From Chrysomallon squamiferum (lineage: Eukaryota; Mollusca; Gastropoda; Neomphalida; Peltospiridae): a stretch of 35,000 nucleotides of DNA. Under the pieces are notes generated by a model that saw only the letters and a program-made list of their open reading frames with translations, made no database searches and was not told the DNA's origin. The DNA lies in NCBI GenBank assembly GCA_012295275.1, contig CM022670.1:14229873-14264872 (forward strand), read 5' to 3'. Below, one piece after another: positions 1-13,854 of this stretch. A program made the position numbers and the translations under genes. Every line of letters starts with the position of its first letter. The stretch's first letter is position 1.

Positions 1-230
1 CGTTTGTTAGATATGTAAAACGAAAATTCGATTGCGATTACTTGCTGAACGGCGAGCAAGGGGAGTCAATAAGAAATCTAATAGAAGAATTTAAATTATG
101 AAGCGTGATTTGAAAATAATACTATTAACAACCACTGAATAATAATTACGATCTTCTCTAAGATAAACTGGTTCTGTTAATGGACCAACTGAAGTGTTTA
201 TGCTAACAGAAACGGTTTCGTTTTCGTGTA

Positions 231-436
231 TAAAAAGAGAAAAAAGTAGGACGGTAGAGTGAGAGATGGAAAAGTGAAAGGAAAGAGAGATGCAGCGCGC
301 GAGAGAGATGAATATAGGGAGGAAGAGAAGTTGAATGGAGAGAAGGAGATAATATGGAGGGAAAGAGAGATAGAAAATAGGTAAATAAATAGATGGATAG
401 ACAAATAGATAGACAGACGGTCAGACAGACAGATAC
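231..436 (+). repeat. Purine-biased GA-rich stretch grading into GATA/GACA units
   Basis: Irregular GAGA/GGAA sequence from 231 to 380 is followed by AGATAGA and CAGACAGA units. It is imperfect, with a CGCGCG interruption at 297-302. Confidence 0.8.
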
Positions 437-884
437 CTAACGCTAGATAATATAATATCACGCATTTCATGTATGGTCCTTAATTAAAACTCAAAACACG
501 ATTACGAAGTCTACTGCGAGGTATTGATCTTACAATCTCTGGCACCTCTGGCTATCGTGTCATCTGAACACTGTGTCTGGAAGGTAGTATTTACGAAAAG
601 GTCATCGTTTATCACGCCTCACTCCGTTTCACTTCGCCCTATATCAACGTGTTCATGATTGCAACGTACGAAAAACAAGCCGTAATTTTGCAATTCAGCC
701 ACATAGCAATTTCCTCTGTACAGAATTAGCGAGCTATTTAAGCTAATCTTTTTTGGTCAGACCGTTGTCCAAGAATCGATGTTTTTCCCGGCCACTGTTG
801 TTCCGTGCCTGATCATAAAATAACGAAGTTTGGTCCGTTTTAGTCGATGTTGTGACAGCCGTGGCCCAGAGAGACAGAGATGAT
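437..884. other. Unique sequence, no gene seen
   Basis: Balanced-composition unique DNA. No exon, tRNA or element could be recognised on either strand. Confidence 0.6.
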
Positions 885-924
885 AGACAGACAGACAGAC
901 AGACAGACATAAAAAGGAAGAGAA

Positions 925-1013
<89 letters not shown>
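885..1013. repeat. (GACA)n then (GA)n microsatellite
   Basis: About six GACA units (885-909) are followed by an AG tract of about 84 bp (930-1013). Confidence 0.97.
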
Positions 1014-3157
<2,144 letters not shown>

Positions 3158-3362
3158 AAAAAAAAAAAAAAAAAAAAAACAGCTCCACAACATATTTTTC
3201 ATCTCAGTCGTTGTTTTAAAACATCATTATCTTGCGATCGTGCAATTGTTAAAAATTGTGAGGATTTGAGGATTTTTGTTTTTCCGATTTGTGTAACTTG
3301 TAGAAAAAAAATATAAAAAAATAAAAAAAAAAAAGTTACTAATAAAAATAAGGAAAATAAAT

Positions 3363-3394
<32 letters not shown>

Positions 3395-3436
3395 ATACAT
3401 AAATAAATACATAAATAAATAAATAAATAAATAAAT
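3158..3436. repeat. Poly(A) tract and (AAAT)n microsatellite
   Basis: A22 lies at 3158-3179 and a tetranucleotide AAAT tract with two ACAT interruptions at 3365-3436; A-rich runs lie between them. No SINE or LINE body is recognisable upstream of the poly(A). Confidence 0.9.
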
Positions 3437-3998
3437 GAAAATAGAAAAAAAATAAAAATTCAGCATATTTGTTGTTTTATAGCATCAATATTCTTTTATA
3501 TTGATTACTGGATATAAATTATTACAGTTTTGGTTTAGTTTTTATATTTTTGTAATTTTCTATACCAATCCCGTTTCGGCGAATAACATGAGATTGATGC
3601 TATTATTTCTGAGTCACTGAACTACATTTCACAATTTTCAGAAAAATATAAAGTTTATGTTAACCATAATGAAGACAAGGTTTATGTGTAATGATGTAAT
3701 GAAATCCTCCAGCAGCCGTTCGTGGACTACTTTTATGGAGTAGCAGCAAGGGATCTTTTATATGCATTTACAGAAGTGAAATGTGTGCCAGATAACTTAG
3801 AACGATCTGTGATTAACTATGGAGGGGCATAGACTAGCATGGGAAGTAGCTCGGTGAATATTCGAAGTGGATAATTGTAACATCTGACCTACCAAAAACA
3901 GTTAATATCGTTTAGAAATTATTATTTGATTTATTACTAGTCGCTGTTGTTCTCTCTTTCTTTCCTTTTTGTCTCTCTTTCTTTTTTCATCTTTTCTT
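3437..3998. other. Unique AT-rich sequence, no gene seen
   Basis: No coding frame or element is recognised. The last 50 bp are pyrimidine-rich and lead into the (ATT)n tract. Confidence 0.6.
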
Positions 3999-4034
3999 TA
4001 TTATTATTATTATTACTATTATTATTACTATTAC

Positions 4035-4097
<63 letters not shown>

Positions 4098-4158
4098 TTA
4101 TCTAACAATATCAATATCAAATTCTGTTTCGATCAGTATCCGGATATCAATTTTATTA
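3999..4158 (+). repeat. (ATT)n tract plus 43-bp conserved flank, copy 1
   Basis: An (ATT)n tract runs 3999-4096. Beyond it, 4116-4158 matches 22812-22854 at 38 of 43 positions, and all five differences are transitions. The shared block contains the palindrome TATCCGGATA. Since the second copy also follows an (ATT)n tract, the microsatellite probably belongs to, or grew from, an older dispersed element. Confidence 0.75.
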
Positions 4159-4204
4159 GTTCTATCTCATTGAACTACTTTTCGTATTGGTCACAGAGTT
4201 TGAT

Positions 4205-4460
4205 AAAAAAAAAAAATTCAGACACTAAAAAAAAAAAAAAAAAAAAAAAAAGAAAAGAAAAAAAAACGCTGACCGCACATCGTGACAACTAAATTAAAAT
4301 AACATTATTGACGTCATATAATAAATTATATGCGTGCATATGTTTTGTGTATGTATGTGTGTGTGTGCATGTATGAACAGTTGTACAAGTACGTGTGTAC
4401 GTCTTTAGATATGTACACGTGGGTGTGTATATATGTATGAACGTATACATACAATCAGTT
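4205..4460. repeat. A-rich tracts followed by TG/TA-rich sequence
   Basis: A12 lies at 4205-4216 and about 40 bp of A-rich sequence at 4227-4266. After 50 bp of unique sequence comes an irregular TATG/TGTG stretch at about 4329-4460. Confidence 0.85.
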
Positions 4461-4659
4461 TATTTGTATATATTTGTGTGCGTTTGCATAATGTAAGTGT
4501 GTAAAAGTGTGGATGCATATTCATGAAATTTTATATATGTCTTATAACTAATATATGTATTGATCCTGGACATTTGTTGTTGTGTGAAAATAATTTTAAA
4601 AAATTTAAACGTTTATAGTAGAAATTATACCAACGTTTCATTTTTACGCTTGTCTGCGT

Positions 4660-5060
4660 ATACGTACGTCTTTGACAACGCTCTCAGTCATTCAGATTAC
4701 CGGGAATGACAAGATGGCGGCTTCAACGCCGTCGGGGAATTGTTTTCCATCATACATAATGGCAGTGATTTGAAAACATTTCTTCTTTTCATCTAATAAA
4801 TATTATGATCCACTACAGTCTATCATGCCCGCGGGCGGCTTGTCCAACTGCAATAATGTCCGGATTTATCATCGGTCCGTCCAGTGACGTGATAATCCCT
4901 CTCGGGATTTAACATACCGCTTTAAACGAATATTTGTCTTCATTTGTTTTCATTATTTTCATCTACGTCTTGCGGCGATTTTTAACTACGTTACTGGACG
5001 TCAAGATGAGGTGAACGGCGTCACCTTCCAGTTGGAGAAGAACTGATAAAGAATGATGAA
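4660..5060. other. Non-repetitive island, possible regulatory element
   Basis: About 400 bp of complex sequence with higher GC stand out from AT-rich and simple flanks. It contains the palindrome GCCCGCGGGC (4827-4836) and the inverted pair AATCCC-TCTC-GGGATT (4894-4909), which has TAATCC cores of the kind bound by Otx/Bicoid-type homeodomains. A 19-codon frame starts at the ATG of AAGATGGCGGC (4714) but ends without support. The regulatory role is inference only. Confidence 0.25.
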
Positions 5061-5420
5061 TATTAAGAAAAGTGACAGAACAGTCCGCGTTTATCCGCAT
5101 ATTTGTGAAATTTGTGGGTATTTTGCCGTTTAGTTAAGACCTGCGAGGTAGAAGAATGTTTGCTGACTGAGTGTGTCGATGACATGTTGAAGGTTTTACT
5201 GATGACTGAATAGATATATAAAGGTTGATTGTAGAATTATAGAAGAGAAATACCCTGATGTTGTCATTTATTAGATTGGTAACAGATTTAAGAAGACAAA
5301 ACTCAAACCCAAACTGAAACTAAAAACCCAAAATAAAATAATGACATTACTTTATCAAATTCGTTAATCTCTCTGTCTGCCTCTTTCTCAAATTCGGTTG
5401 TCTGCATGTTTCCCTGCCTC
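5061..5420. other. Unique sequence, no gene seen
   Basis: AT-rich unique DNA. The last 60 bp are pyrimidine-rich and lead into the 19-bp minisatellite. Confidence 0.55.
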
Positions 5421-5553
5421 CATCTGAGTCTGTTTATTTCATCTGAGTCTGTTTGTTTCATCTGAGTCTGTTTATTTCATCTGAGTCTGTTTATTTCATC
5501 TGAGTCTGTTTATTTCATCTGAGTCTGTTTATTCCGTCTGATTCTGTTTATTT
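5421..5553. repeat. 19-bp minisatellite, 7 copies
   Basis: The unit CATCTGAGTCTGTTTATTT begins at 5421, 5440, 5459, 5478, 5497, 5516 and 5535. Copies 1, 3, 4 and 5 are identical; copy 2 has one change, copy 6 ends in C, and copy 7 has two changes. The sequence just upstream (TGTCTGC...TGCCTC) is pyrimidine-rich but not a clear copy. Confidence 0.93.
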
Positions 5554-5786
5554 CGTTTTCCAGAAGGGCCTAACCGAATAGCTACGAATCAGTTTTTTAT
5601 AACTTACGTGGGCTAACAATTTTATAACACCTTCCCCCAGACGGGAAATACAAAGAACAGTTTCCTTTTATATGGAACTCTTAATACAATGTACGGATTC
5701 GGATTCAAAAAACAAATGGGCTGGAGTGCATAAAGTTTTATAACTTCACGTAGCTTTCAGTTAAAAACGTATGTATGTATCTTGTA

Positions 5787-6010
5787 GATTGGGTCGATAT
5801 CATTCCACCAGTCCTTACTTACTACATGTATTTAGCTTTAGCTTTAGCTCTGGTTGGAACGTGAAAAAAACCCTAAGTGAAACACTGGGGATGATCAGTC
5901 TTGAATGCGGCAGGTATCAGTCATCTTTGTAAACCAAGCTTCTAACCGTCACCTATTCCAAGGTGATACATGTAGTAAGTAAGGACCGGTGGAATGATAT
6001 CGACCCAATC
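5787..6010. mobile_element. Palindromic MITE-like element, 224 bp, with 44-bp terminal inverted repeats and TA flanks
   Basis: The left end 5787-5830 and the reverse complement of 5967-6010 match at 43 of 44 positions; the single difference is A/G at position 24. Both ends start GATTGGGTCGATATCATTCC. The bases just outside are TA on each side (5785-5786 and 6011-6012), the target duplication used by Tc1/mariner-type elements. The 136-bp centre has no open frame for a transposase and is not itself inverted, so the element would be non-autonomous. The near-perfect arms suggest a fairly recent insertion or constraint on pairing. I do not recognise the family. Confidence 0.75.
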
Positions 6011-6012
6011 TA

Positions 6013-6426
6013 GAGCCAAGGAAAAGTGATGCCAATCATCGCTGCTTTAGAGACAGCTAATAATTCCACACTAAGTAGTCACGCAAGCCACGTGACAGGG
6101 AGTATATAAGACTAATCACGAGTTTATACGGATGTTATCATCCAGCAGAATTCGACAATAACGCCTTCACGAAAACAGATTAAGTTCAGACACCGCTGGA
6201 ATAATATGGCCGAAACTATGACTTTATAGGCCATTTGATAACACGTAAATCAGATGGTAAATAAAGGTAGTGCAAAAGATAATAGGAAAAATGATATACG
6301 ATGATGATAGGAATACGAAATTGTCGTCCTAGGCTGTAAACCGTGTAATAAGGGAATAACTACTTAACATGTAAATATGTGAAATAACGTACCGAGATTC
6401 TTCGGTATTTGTAGGTGAGAAATAAT
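6013..6426. other. Unique sequence with a TATA-like motif; no gene seen
   Basis: CCACGTGAC (6088-6096) lies 7 bp before TATATAAG (6103-6110), and a TCATCC initiator-like site follows near 6138. The arrangement resembles a small core promoter, but no coding frame follows (the first ATG gives 7 codons). Confidence 0.25.
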
Positions 6427-6612
6427 AGAAGCAGCAGGCGTAGTAGTAGTTGTAGTAATAGTAATGGTAATAGGTAGTAGTAGCTGTAGTAGTGACAGTA
6501 ATAGTAGTAACAGAGTAGTAGCAGAAGTAGTATTAACAGTAGTAGTAGCAGTGATGGTAATAACGGTAACAGAAGTATCAGTAGTAGCAGTAGTAGTAGA
6601 AATAACAGTGGT
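6427..6612. repeat. Imperfect trinucleotide repeat (TAG/TAA/CAG)n
   Basis: About 185 bp are dominated by GTA, AGT and GCA triplets with frequent substitutions. The open frame on the - strand here is Thr/Leu-rich only because of the triplet periodicity. Confidence 0.85.
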
Positions 6613-8299
6613 AGTATAAAAATATATATTTTTAAATGTATAGATAGATGTTAGCACATGTGTACACTTTTATACTTGTTTGTACGTATTATCCTGCATA
6701 AAAAGTGTATAAATGGTACCATACTATATATATATATATAAAGAAAAAATATATATATATCACATATGTATAGGTGTTTCCATAATATCGAAAGAAACAT
6801 AACTGTACTTGAACACGCGACGTTTCTTTGTTCTCTCTTCTAATAGTAACAATTATGTATTTATCATCTTCAAGGGTCATGTTATTATTTTCATAAATAA
6901 TACCTCACCCACCCATACTTCATCCGACAAATTTAGATAGCATTTCTCCCACTCCTAAAATGTTTCCCTTGCAGCCCGAATCATTTTGCCCGATTTGTAA
7001 ACAGCTTACAATAATGGATGTACTTAGGCTATGCTTAAGATCTTAACTATCATTTAATGTAGTTTAATCTACACGGAGATTTTTTTTTTTCCATCGTAAG
7101 AAAAGCAAGATTAATGAACATTAAATCATCTTTGTTGTATAGAAAGTGACATGGCCGAAAGCGTCCAGTGAAATTTATCTTTACTTCTTGGTAACGGAGA
7201 TTTTTATTTTTTTTTTTTTTCTCGCGAGGAATATTAGTGGTTAATTTTAACAAGGTAATTATTTTATTTATTTATTACTTACTTTTTAATATATATTTTT
7301 AATATATATATATAATTAATCTGTTTAGAATTACGTTTTTAAAAATTTCGCCATTTTCTGCTCCTGCGGATGACCCGTATGCATGAAATCACATCAGATA
7401 AAGATCTGATTAGACTATTCTCAGACTGAGATGATAACGAATTAATCAGCATCGGCGTCTTGTTCTAGGTTATATAAGTGTGCATAAGATCGGTCTAGAG
7501 CTTGCCAATAAAACAAACTGTCACTTACCACCCTGGCCAGTGCTTATTATCAATATTTTTATCGTTATCCGGAAGACGTGTTATTAGCTGAAAGTTCCAG
7601 AATATATAAATTTACTTTATAAAAATATAAAGCTTGAAAGGATAAAAAAGAAAGACATCAACGGTGACCACAAAACGATGTAAAAAGAACCAGTGAAACA
7701 TTAATATGAATTTTCTTTTAAGTGTACAACCCTTATAGGATTTAAAATAGAAATGTATATTTAATCCGAAATTAACAACGGTTTATCCAGTATCTCCCAG
7801 TGGGATAATAAAATAAACTACTGGCAGACACCGCATTCTTCACAAAAACTGTACACGTGAAATGTATATACTCGGCTAACAGTACTATTTTCTTCTGACA
7901 TATTATATATAAAAGTGCTGTCCCATAGGCAAAGATTATAACGACACTTGAAACCGTTGTTAATAAACCATTAAAACATAAGCGCAAGCTTTGAACAACG
8001 TTGCTAACTTTACGTATTCTTTCCATGTTTAATAAAAGATTAAGCATTGTTTCAGTAAATCCATATGATAGTATTTCTAAGTTTTAACTTTCTAAATGGC
8101 AAATTATTTATTTTACATGATTCTGTTTTACTTTTTAAAGTTTTCTTTATTTTCATTCGACAAAAAACTAATTATATGACTGTAACATGAAGATGTAAAT
8201 ACAGATGTTTATAAAGTCTCAAAATGAAAAAGAAAAACAGATTTACAATGGAATATTTTACTTAGGATAAATTCTTAAAACAATTTTCAGATTCTGAAC
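6613..8299. other. AT-rich unique sequence, no gene seen
   Basis: Contains short (AT)n runs (6724-6760, 7289-7313) and T runs (7080-7091, 7205-7220), plus copy 1 of the short dispersed repeat. No frame is convincing. Confidence 0.55.
7731..7760 (+). repeat. Short dispersed repeat, copy 1
   Basis: CCTTATAGGATTTAAAATAG and the next 10 bases match 9315-9344 at 27 of 30 positions. Neither copy is simple sequence, so chance is unlikely. The borders of any larger element are not clear. Confidence 0.55.
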
Positions 8300-8515
8300 T
8301 TGCTTCTATTTTTACAACAACAATAACAACTGTACTATTACAACAGCTACTACTACAGTTCCTACTCCTACTCCTCCTGCTCCTCCAGCTCCTCCAGCTC
8401 CACCTACTGCTACTACAGCTGCAAGAAAACGAAACTACAACAAATACAACAGTAACGATTACAAATACTACAACAACTTCAGGAATCATAAACACTACTA
8501 CTGCTATTACAACAC
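8300..8515. repeat. Imperfect trinucleotide repeat (ACA/ACT/TCC)n
   Basis: About 215 bp of triplet-periodic sequence with a C-rich core of CTCCTGCTCC type near 8370-8400. Confidence 0.85.
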
Positions 8516-8958
8516 TACTTTCTACTCAGTAATATGGTATCGAATGTCGCTGAAATGTTGTACCTGCTATAAACAGGACGAGTTAATAAACTACTTATAA
8601 GCACTGTAATAAAGAGAATCGTAAAATGTAACATGTGTGACACATGTAAAGATAAACGTAAACATCGCATGCATGCTCTAACGAGGTAAGTTACGATGGA
8701 TGTTTATTCTAACTGGCCAAATCAATACAACGCTCAGGGCGTGTCTGTCTTAGTTTTATCTTTGTTTTTGATTCACGTTGTAATTAGTTACATTTCGTGG
8801 GTTAAGGGGAAAGTCTATCGCCCAGACTGTTTGACCAGCAGCGTAAACAGACATACATACATATAATATACACACACACACACATATGTAAGTACGCACG
8901 TTCGTCCATGTGTGCATACATACACACTGCTGAGATAAACAATATACTCACGACTATG
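8516..8958. other. Unique sequence grading into CA/TA-rich DNA, no gene seen
   Basis: A short inverted repeat ACATGTG-TGA-CACATGT lies at 8631-8647. From 8850 the sequence is CATA/CACA-rich. Confidence 0.55.
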
Positions 8959-9052
8959 CACACATGCTAACACTCAAATTACATACACGTACTATTAAAG
9001 ATATACACACATGCTAACACTCAAATTACACACACGTACTGTTAGAGATATA
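8959..9052. repeat. 47-bp tandem duplication
   Basis: CACACATGCTAACACTCAAA and the following sequence through ACACGTACT...AGATAT occur twice, beginning at 8959 and 9006, with about three substitutions. They lie in a CA/TA-rich stretch (8850-9070). Confidence 0.85.
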
Positions 9053-9207
9053 CATACATTGTGACATATAAAAGTACACACTCAGATACAAGCTCATGTA
9101 AAAAAAAATAAAAAAAATAAAGAAATAAAATAAAATACCCAAAAAATAAATAGAGCTGCACAAAAACACATTAATTCATGGAACTGTCATGTAGCAGTGA
9201 TAGCTTT

Positions 9208-9420
9208 GATGAACATAATGATGATGATGATGATGATAATTAAAATAGCAGTGGTAGTTATAGCTGTAATAATACTAGTACATTAGTATTAATGTTAATA
9301 TTCTGTTAATATCACCTTATAGGATTTAAACAAGAAATGCATATGATGAACATAATGATGATGATGATGATGGTAATGAAAAAAAAAATAACAGTAGTAG
9401 TGATAGCTGTAATAGTACTA
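9208..9420. repeat. Imperfect direct repeat of about 75 bp carrying (ATG)n and TAGCTGTAAT
   Basis: GATGAACATAATGATGATGA starts at 9208 and again at 9345. Both copies continue through a purine/triplet stretch to GATAGCTGTAAT or TATAGCTGTAAT (9261 and 9404). The offset grows from 137 to 143, so there are small indels. The 60 bp between the copies contain the short dispersed repeat at 9315. Confidence 0.75.
9315..9344 (+). repeat. Short dispersed repeat, copy 2
   Basis: CCTTATAGGATTTAAACAAG and the next 10 bases pair with copy 1 at 7731-7760 in the same orientation, three mismatches in 30. It lies between the two arms of the 75-bp direct repeat. Confidence 0.55.
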
Positions 9421-9661
9421 TTAGCAACAACAAGATAAAAATAAAAATTAATAGAAAAGAAATAAATTAAAACCTCATTAAGAAAGCATTAACAAAGCAA
9501 TAAAAATATAATATCAGTGATGAAACAACAACAACAATAACAATATTGTATGCTTTCCAGCTAATCATTCATTATTCAAATAGCATAAACAACCAATATT
9601 TTCCCAGCGATCAGAATAAACTTGCATAATGCTATTTGGAACATTGTTTCTAGAAAACTAC

Positions 9662-9666
<5 letters not shown>

Positions 9667-9701
<35 letters not shown>
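9667..9701. repeat. Poly(A), 35 bp
   Basis: Uninterrupted A. No retroposon body is recognisable on its 5' side. Confidence 0.95.
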
Positions 9702-9704
<3 letters not shown>

Positions 9705-9739
9705 GAAGAATCATAAAAGAAATAAAGAAAAAAGTAAAG

Positions 9740-10150
9740 ATTTTCTGAACAGCTTCATTCATCATCCATAACGCATTTGTATTACATTTATCGACAAATG
9801 TGGTGCAAAAACATTTCCACCCGAACAGTTTGTTTGCGGTCGATTCCGGCTTTTCATGGTAGCGCTTAATAATGGCACCTCATTTTGACGGCAGAGCTTT
9901 TCATTTTCCATATTAGCCGTTACACAGCGTGTTTCTACACTAGAATAATTTCATTTGGCAGTTACAGCAAATTAGAAGTAACAAATGATGTAGTACCGAG
10001 GAAGACAGCAAAGCGAAATAACAATTGATTTGTTTGAACAGGATCGATGTTCGATGCTGAAAGATGACCGTACCCTGAGAACGCGTTTGACTACCGCACC
10101 TGAAAAACCTGCATGAATAAACCTTGGAGAAAATCGTGGTTATTGGTCAT
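9740..10150. other. Non-repetitive island, possible regulatory element
   Basis: About 400 bp of complex sequence follow A35. It is rich in TAAT, ATTA and CATTT words (for example CTTAATAATGGCACCTCATT and CCATATTAGCCGTTACACAG) and has no useful open frame. The texture resembles conserved non-coding elements near developmental or neural genes. No comparative data are available here, so function is inference. Confidence 0.22.
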
Positions 10151-10840
10151 TTCTCCGTCCTATTGTATTCTGATATCTTATATTCTTTCTCTCTTTCTTT
10201 CTTTTTTTCTTCAGCGTTTTCATCTCACTTGATTTTTCTTTCTCTTTAGTTTGTAGCCTTTATCTCTCAAACTTTCTCATTATCTTTTGTTTTTTTCAGT
10301 TCTCTTTCTATGGTTCTCTTTTGAAACATACAAACACAAAACTGCACCAGTAACATTAATTAAATAAGTATGTATTAAAGCAAGACTTCAAACACAAAAA
10401 CATCTGCAACTTCGTTTTGTAAAACAATTCATTCACTATTATTATCATTACAATACGACAGCCACTGTTCGGTTAGTACTACTAGTAATACTATTACTGC
10501 ACAGTTAACTGGTTACCATTACCACGAGAACTACTATTATTACCACACTGTGCCGTAATACATTAGCAAGTGTATTAATACTAAAATGCTGCTTAAACAA
10601 CAACAACACCATCATAACCATTACTGCAGTCTTTCTTAGCTCAGCTGTCCGTTTCATTCTTCACATTTTGTTTTCTTCAGAATCTAATCTTTTCTCTCAT
10701 TATTTTACCAGACTGCTTCGATGGATCCACCTGAATCAAATATCTGTAATTTAAATCATGTTTGTATTTTCCTTTCTACTTGACATTCTGGGTTACCTAA
10801 TACAGCAGAGGACAAGACGTGGTCGTATCAGTAATTAGAC
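10151..10840. other. Pyrimidine-rich patch and unique sequence, no gene seen
   Basis: 10180-10320 is T/C-rich and 10430-10560 has scattered ATT/ACT triplets. No gene signal. Confidence 0.55.
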
Positions 10841-11100
10841 GTGTTGGATTCATTTCGTACTCCTCACTGGGCGTTTTTTTCTGATTCACTGGACAAAGAA
10901 GCCGGTCGTGCGCCGGTGTTGATGCGACATTTGTGGATGAGTGGATTCCATCGAAACGAGGAACAAACCCGAACGAGAAAGTAGAAAATCATTTTGCGCT
11001 CAAATGACACGGAAAATGGCGGAAATGGACCAAAAACCCCAGTTCTGTATTTTTGCGAAACGAAATGAAAATGTCCTTTTCGTTTTATGTTAGTTCACGT
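10841..11100. other. Non-repetitive island of higher GC
   Basis: Complex sequence including GCCGGTCGTGCGCCGG, an inverted CCGG-flanked motif near 10900, and AAAATGGCGGAAATGG near 11013. No open frame is recognised. Confidence 0.2.
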
Positions 11101-11114
11101 TCATACAGCCGGAA

Positions 11115-11460
11115 AGAAGAAGAAGAAAAAAAAAAAAAAAATTAAGGAAGACGAAAAGAAAAGATTTTTTTTTTTTTTTTTTTTTTTTAAATTAGGAGTT
11201 ACTGTTAGGTGGTTACCATTTAATAATAATTTTATAATGAATTTTTTTTTTTTTTTTACAAAATATAAATGCATAAAGAAAAGGAAAAGAGTATATTTAA
11301 GATTATGAATGAAATAAATTACAATAAAAAAATGTATATGAGTGTGTGTGTGTGCGCGTGTGTGCTTGTGTGTTAGTATATATAAATATATGTATTGTAT
11401 ATATATACACACACACACAAATATATATATATAAAAGTAAAATAAATAAATAAAAGAAAC
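11115..11460. repeat. Cluster of poly(A), poly(T), (GT)n, (AT)n and (CA)n tracts
   Basis: An A-rich tract at 11125-11142, T24 at 11165-11188, T16 at 11242-11257, GT-rich 11341-11373, TATA-rich 11378-11407, CA 11408-11419 and an AT tract to 11435. The GT and CA arms are inverted to each other and could pair. Confidence 0.9.
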
Positions 11461-12171
<711 letters not shown>

Positions 12172-12294
12172 GACTGTATGTCTGTCTCTCTATCTATGTA
12201 CATCACTGATGTTTTCCGAAATCGTCTCCCTGCGTTTATAAATGAAAATGACATTATCTTCATCATCAATAATTAAACGTCTGCTACAACAACT

Positions 12295-12410
12295 ATAGCC
12301 AGTACTACTAGTACTGCTATTACTAACACCACTCTACTACTACTACCACTACTATTACTACTATTACTTTTATTATTATTATTATTATTATTGTTATTAT
12401 TATTATTACG
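12295..12410. repeat. Trinucleotide repeat (ACT)n then (ATT)n
   Basis: Imperfect ACT/ATT triplets with a purer ATT core at 12370-12408. Confidence 0.88.
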
Positions 12411-12824
12411 TGCAATGACTTAGCATAACATAATATTTATATATAAAATGCACAGAGCATCGCATTTCAAGCAATACCATACCAGATCACACCACATCAC
12501 ACCATACAATAAACAGCACAACACAACACAGTATAATATAGTAATGCGTTCCGATATAATTGAAGTAGCTTACAGCGTAAGGATCGATCCTACTACCCTT
12601 TGCATGCTCGAGTATTGCCTTACATCTTTATCTGTGCAAACATACAACACATTATTCAGTACACAGAGAAAAATAATTTTGTTTAGAAGTAGTTAGCTGA
12701 ATAAATTATGAGTTTAAGGCGTTAGTTACTAGGCAGGAAATTGAAAAGAAAAGTTTAATAATTAATACAGATCACTGGGGCCTTAAGAACACATACTAAT
12801 ATACGTTAGTACTGCTTCGTTTAA
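12411..12824. other. Unique sequence, no gene seen
   Basis: 12480-12535 is CACA/ACAC-rich. An 82-codon frame at 12448 has repeat-like composition and matches nothing known to me. Confidence 0.5.
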
Positions 12825-12923
12825 ACCATGTATGTTTGTATATCTGTATGTGTAGATGAATGTACTTATGTCAGTATATGTGTATGTGACTGTATGTCTG
12901 TATGCGCGTATGTGTTATGTGTC

Positions 12924-12963
<40 letters not shown>

Positions 12964-13220
12964 TATATAGATATGTGTAGTTATGTATGTGTGTGTAAGT
13001 GTATCCATGAAAAATGCACACATTGCATATTAAGTAACAGAAATTAATTAACATACTGACAACCCGACATATTAAAATTACTCAGTATTATTAATCCAAC
13101 GTTCTTGGCAGTATTAAATATATTGATGTGTGTATCTTTGTGTGTGCCTGTGTGTGTGTGTGTGTGTGTGTGTTGTGTTTTTTGTTTTGTGTGTGTGTGT
13201 GTTTGTGTGTTGTGTGAGTT
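12825..13220. repeat. TATG/GT-rich interval with two (GT)n tracts
   Basis: GT29 lies at 12931-12959 within TATG-rich sequence. A second imperfect GT tract runs 13139-13217. Confidence 0.9.
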
Positions 13221-13737
13221 TATGAAGATAGCAAAAAAACGATTCATTTATTCAAGGCAAACATTTAGATTTAGCAAAAGAAAAAAAACAAACCCAAAAA
13301 CTGGAAGAGATCGAAATAAACCTCTGTCTGCCTTGGATCCGTGCTTGATCTGTGAATAAGTCTGCTCAGCAAGATTACCTTATTTAGCTAACGAAAAAAG
13401 CATTTCTGTCTCATAAATCAACGAGACTTCCTCGCATATAGATTCTTCACGTGTTTCAAATTGAGTAATGCATTTAGTAAATATCTCCAACTAGACTAGA
13501 ATAAAATCTATACTTCTTTATCTTTGAAGAAAAAGAAAAGAAGAATGCATTGCCGTTTGTGATGCTTGCATAATATAGCAGTTATTTTTGTTTCTTTTTA
13601 AAACTGAAATTTCTAAATTCTCTTCTTCTTCTTTTTAAATTAAAAAAAAAAAAAGATATTTATTTCTCTCTCAGTTTTAGTAACAAAGGTTTTTTTGGCA
13701 AAAGAAAAGAATACTTTAAAGATTGTGCATACGTATC
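13221..13737. other. Unique AT-rich sequence, no gene seen
   Basis: A-rich runs lie at 13279-13288 and 13640-13653. No coding or RNA signal. Confidence 0.55.
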
Positions 13738-13825
13738 TGTATATTTGTGTGTGTGTGTGTGTGTGTATCCATTTGTATACGTATGGGTATGTATATTTGG
13801 ATGTGTGCTTGTGTTTCTGTCTGTA
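13738..13825. repeat. (GT)n and TATG-rich stretch
   Basis: GT dinucleotides at about 13746-13767 are followed by irregular GTATG/TGTG units, immediately upstream of the 35-bp minisatellite. Confidence 0.85.
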
Positions 13826-13854
13826 ACTTATGATGTTGCCATATTCTGAGTTCA

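Noticed and set aside
4714-4773. 19-codon frame starting MAASTPSGN in the AAGATGGCGGC context
   Set aside because: Ends in a stop after 19 codons, is not hydrophobic enough for the missing signal peptide, and has no suitable phase-1 donor. AAGATGGCGGC also occurs as a regulatory (YY1-like) motif.
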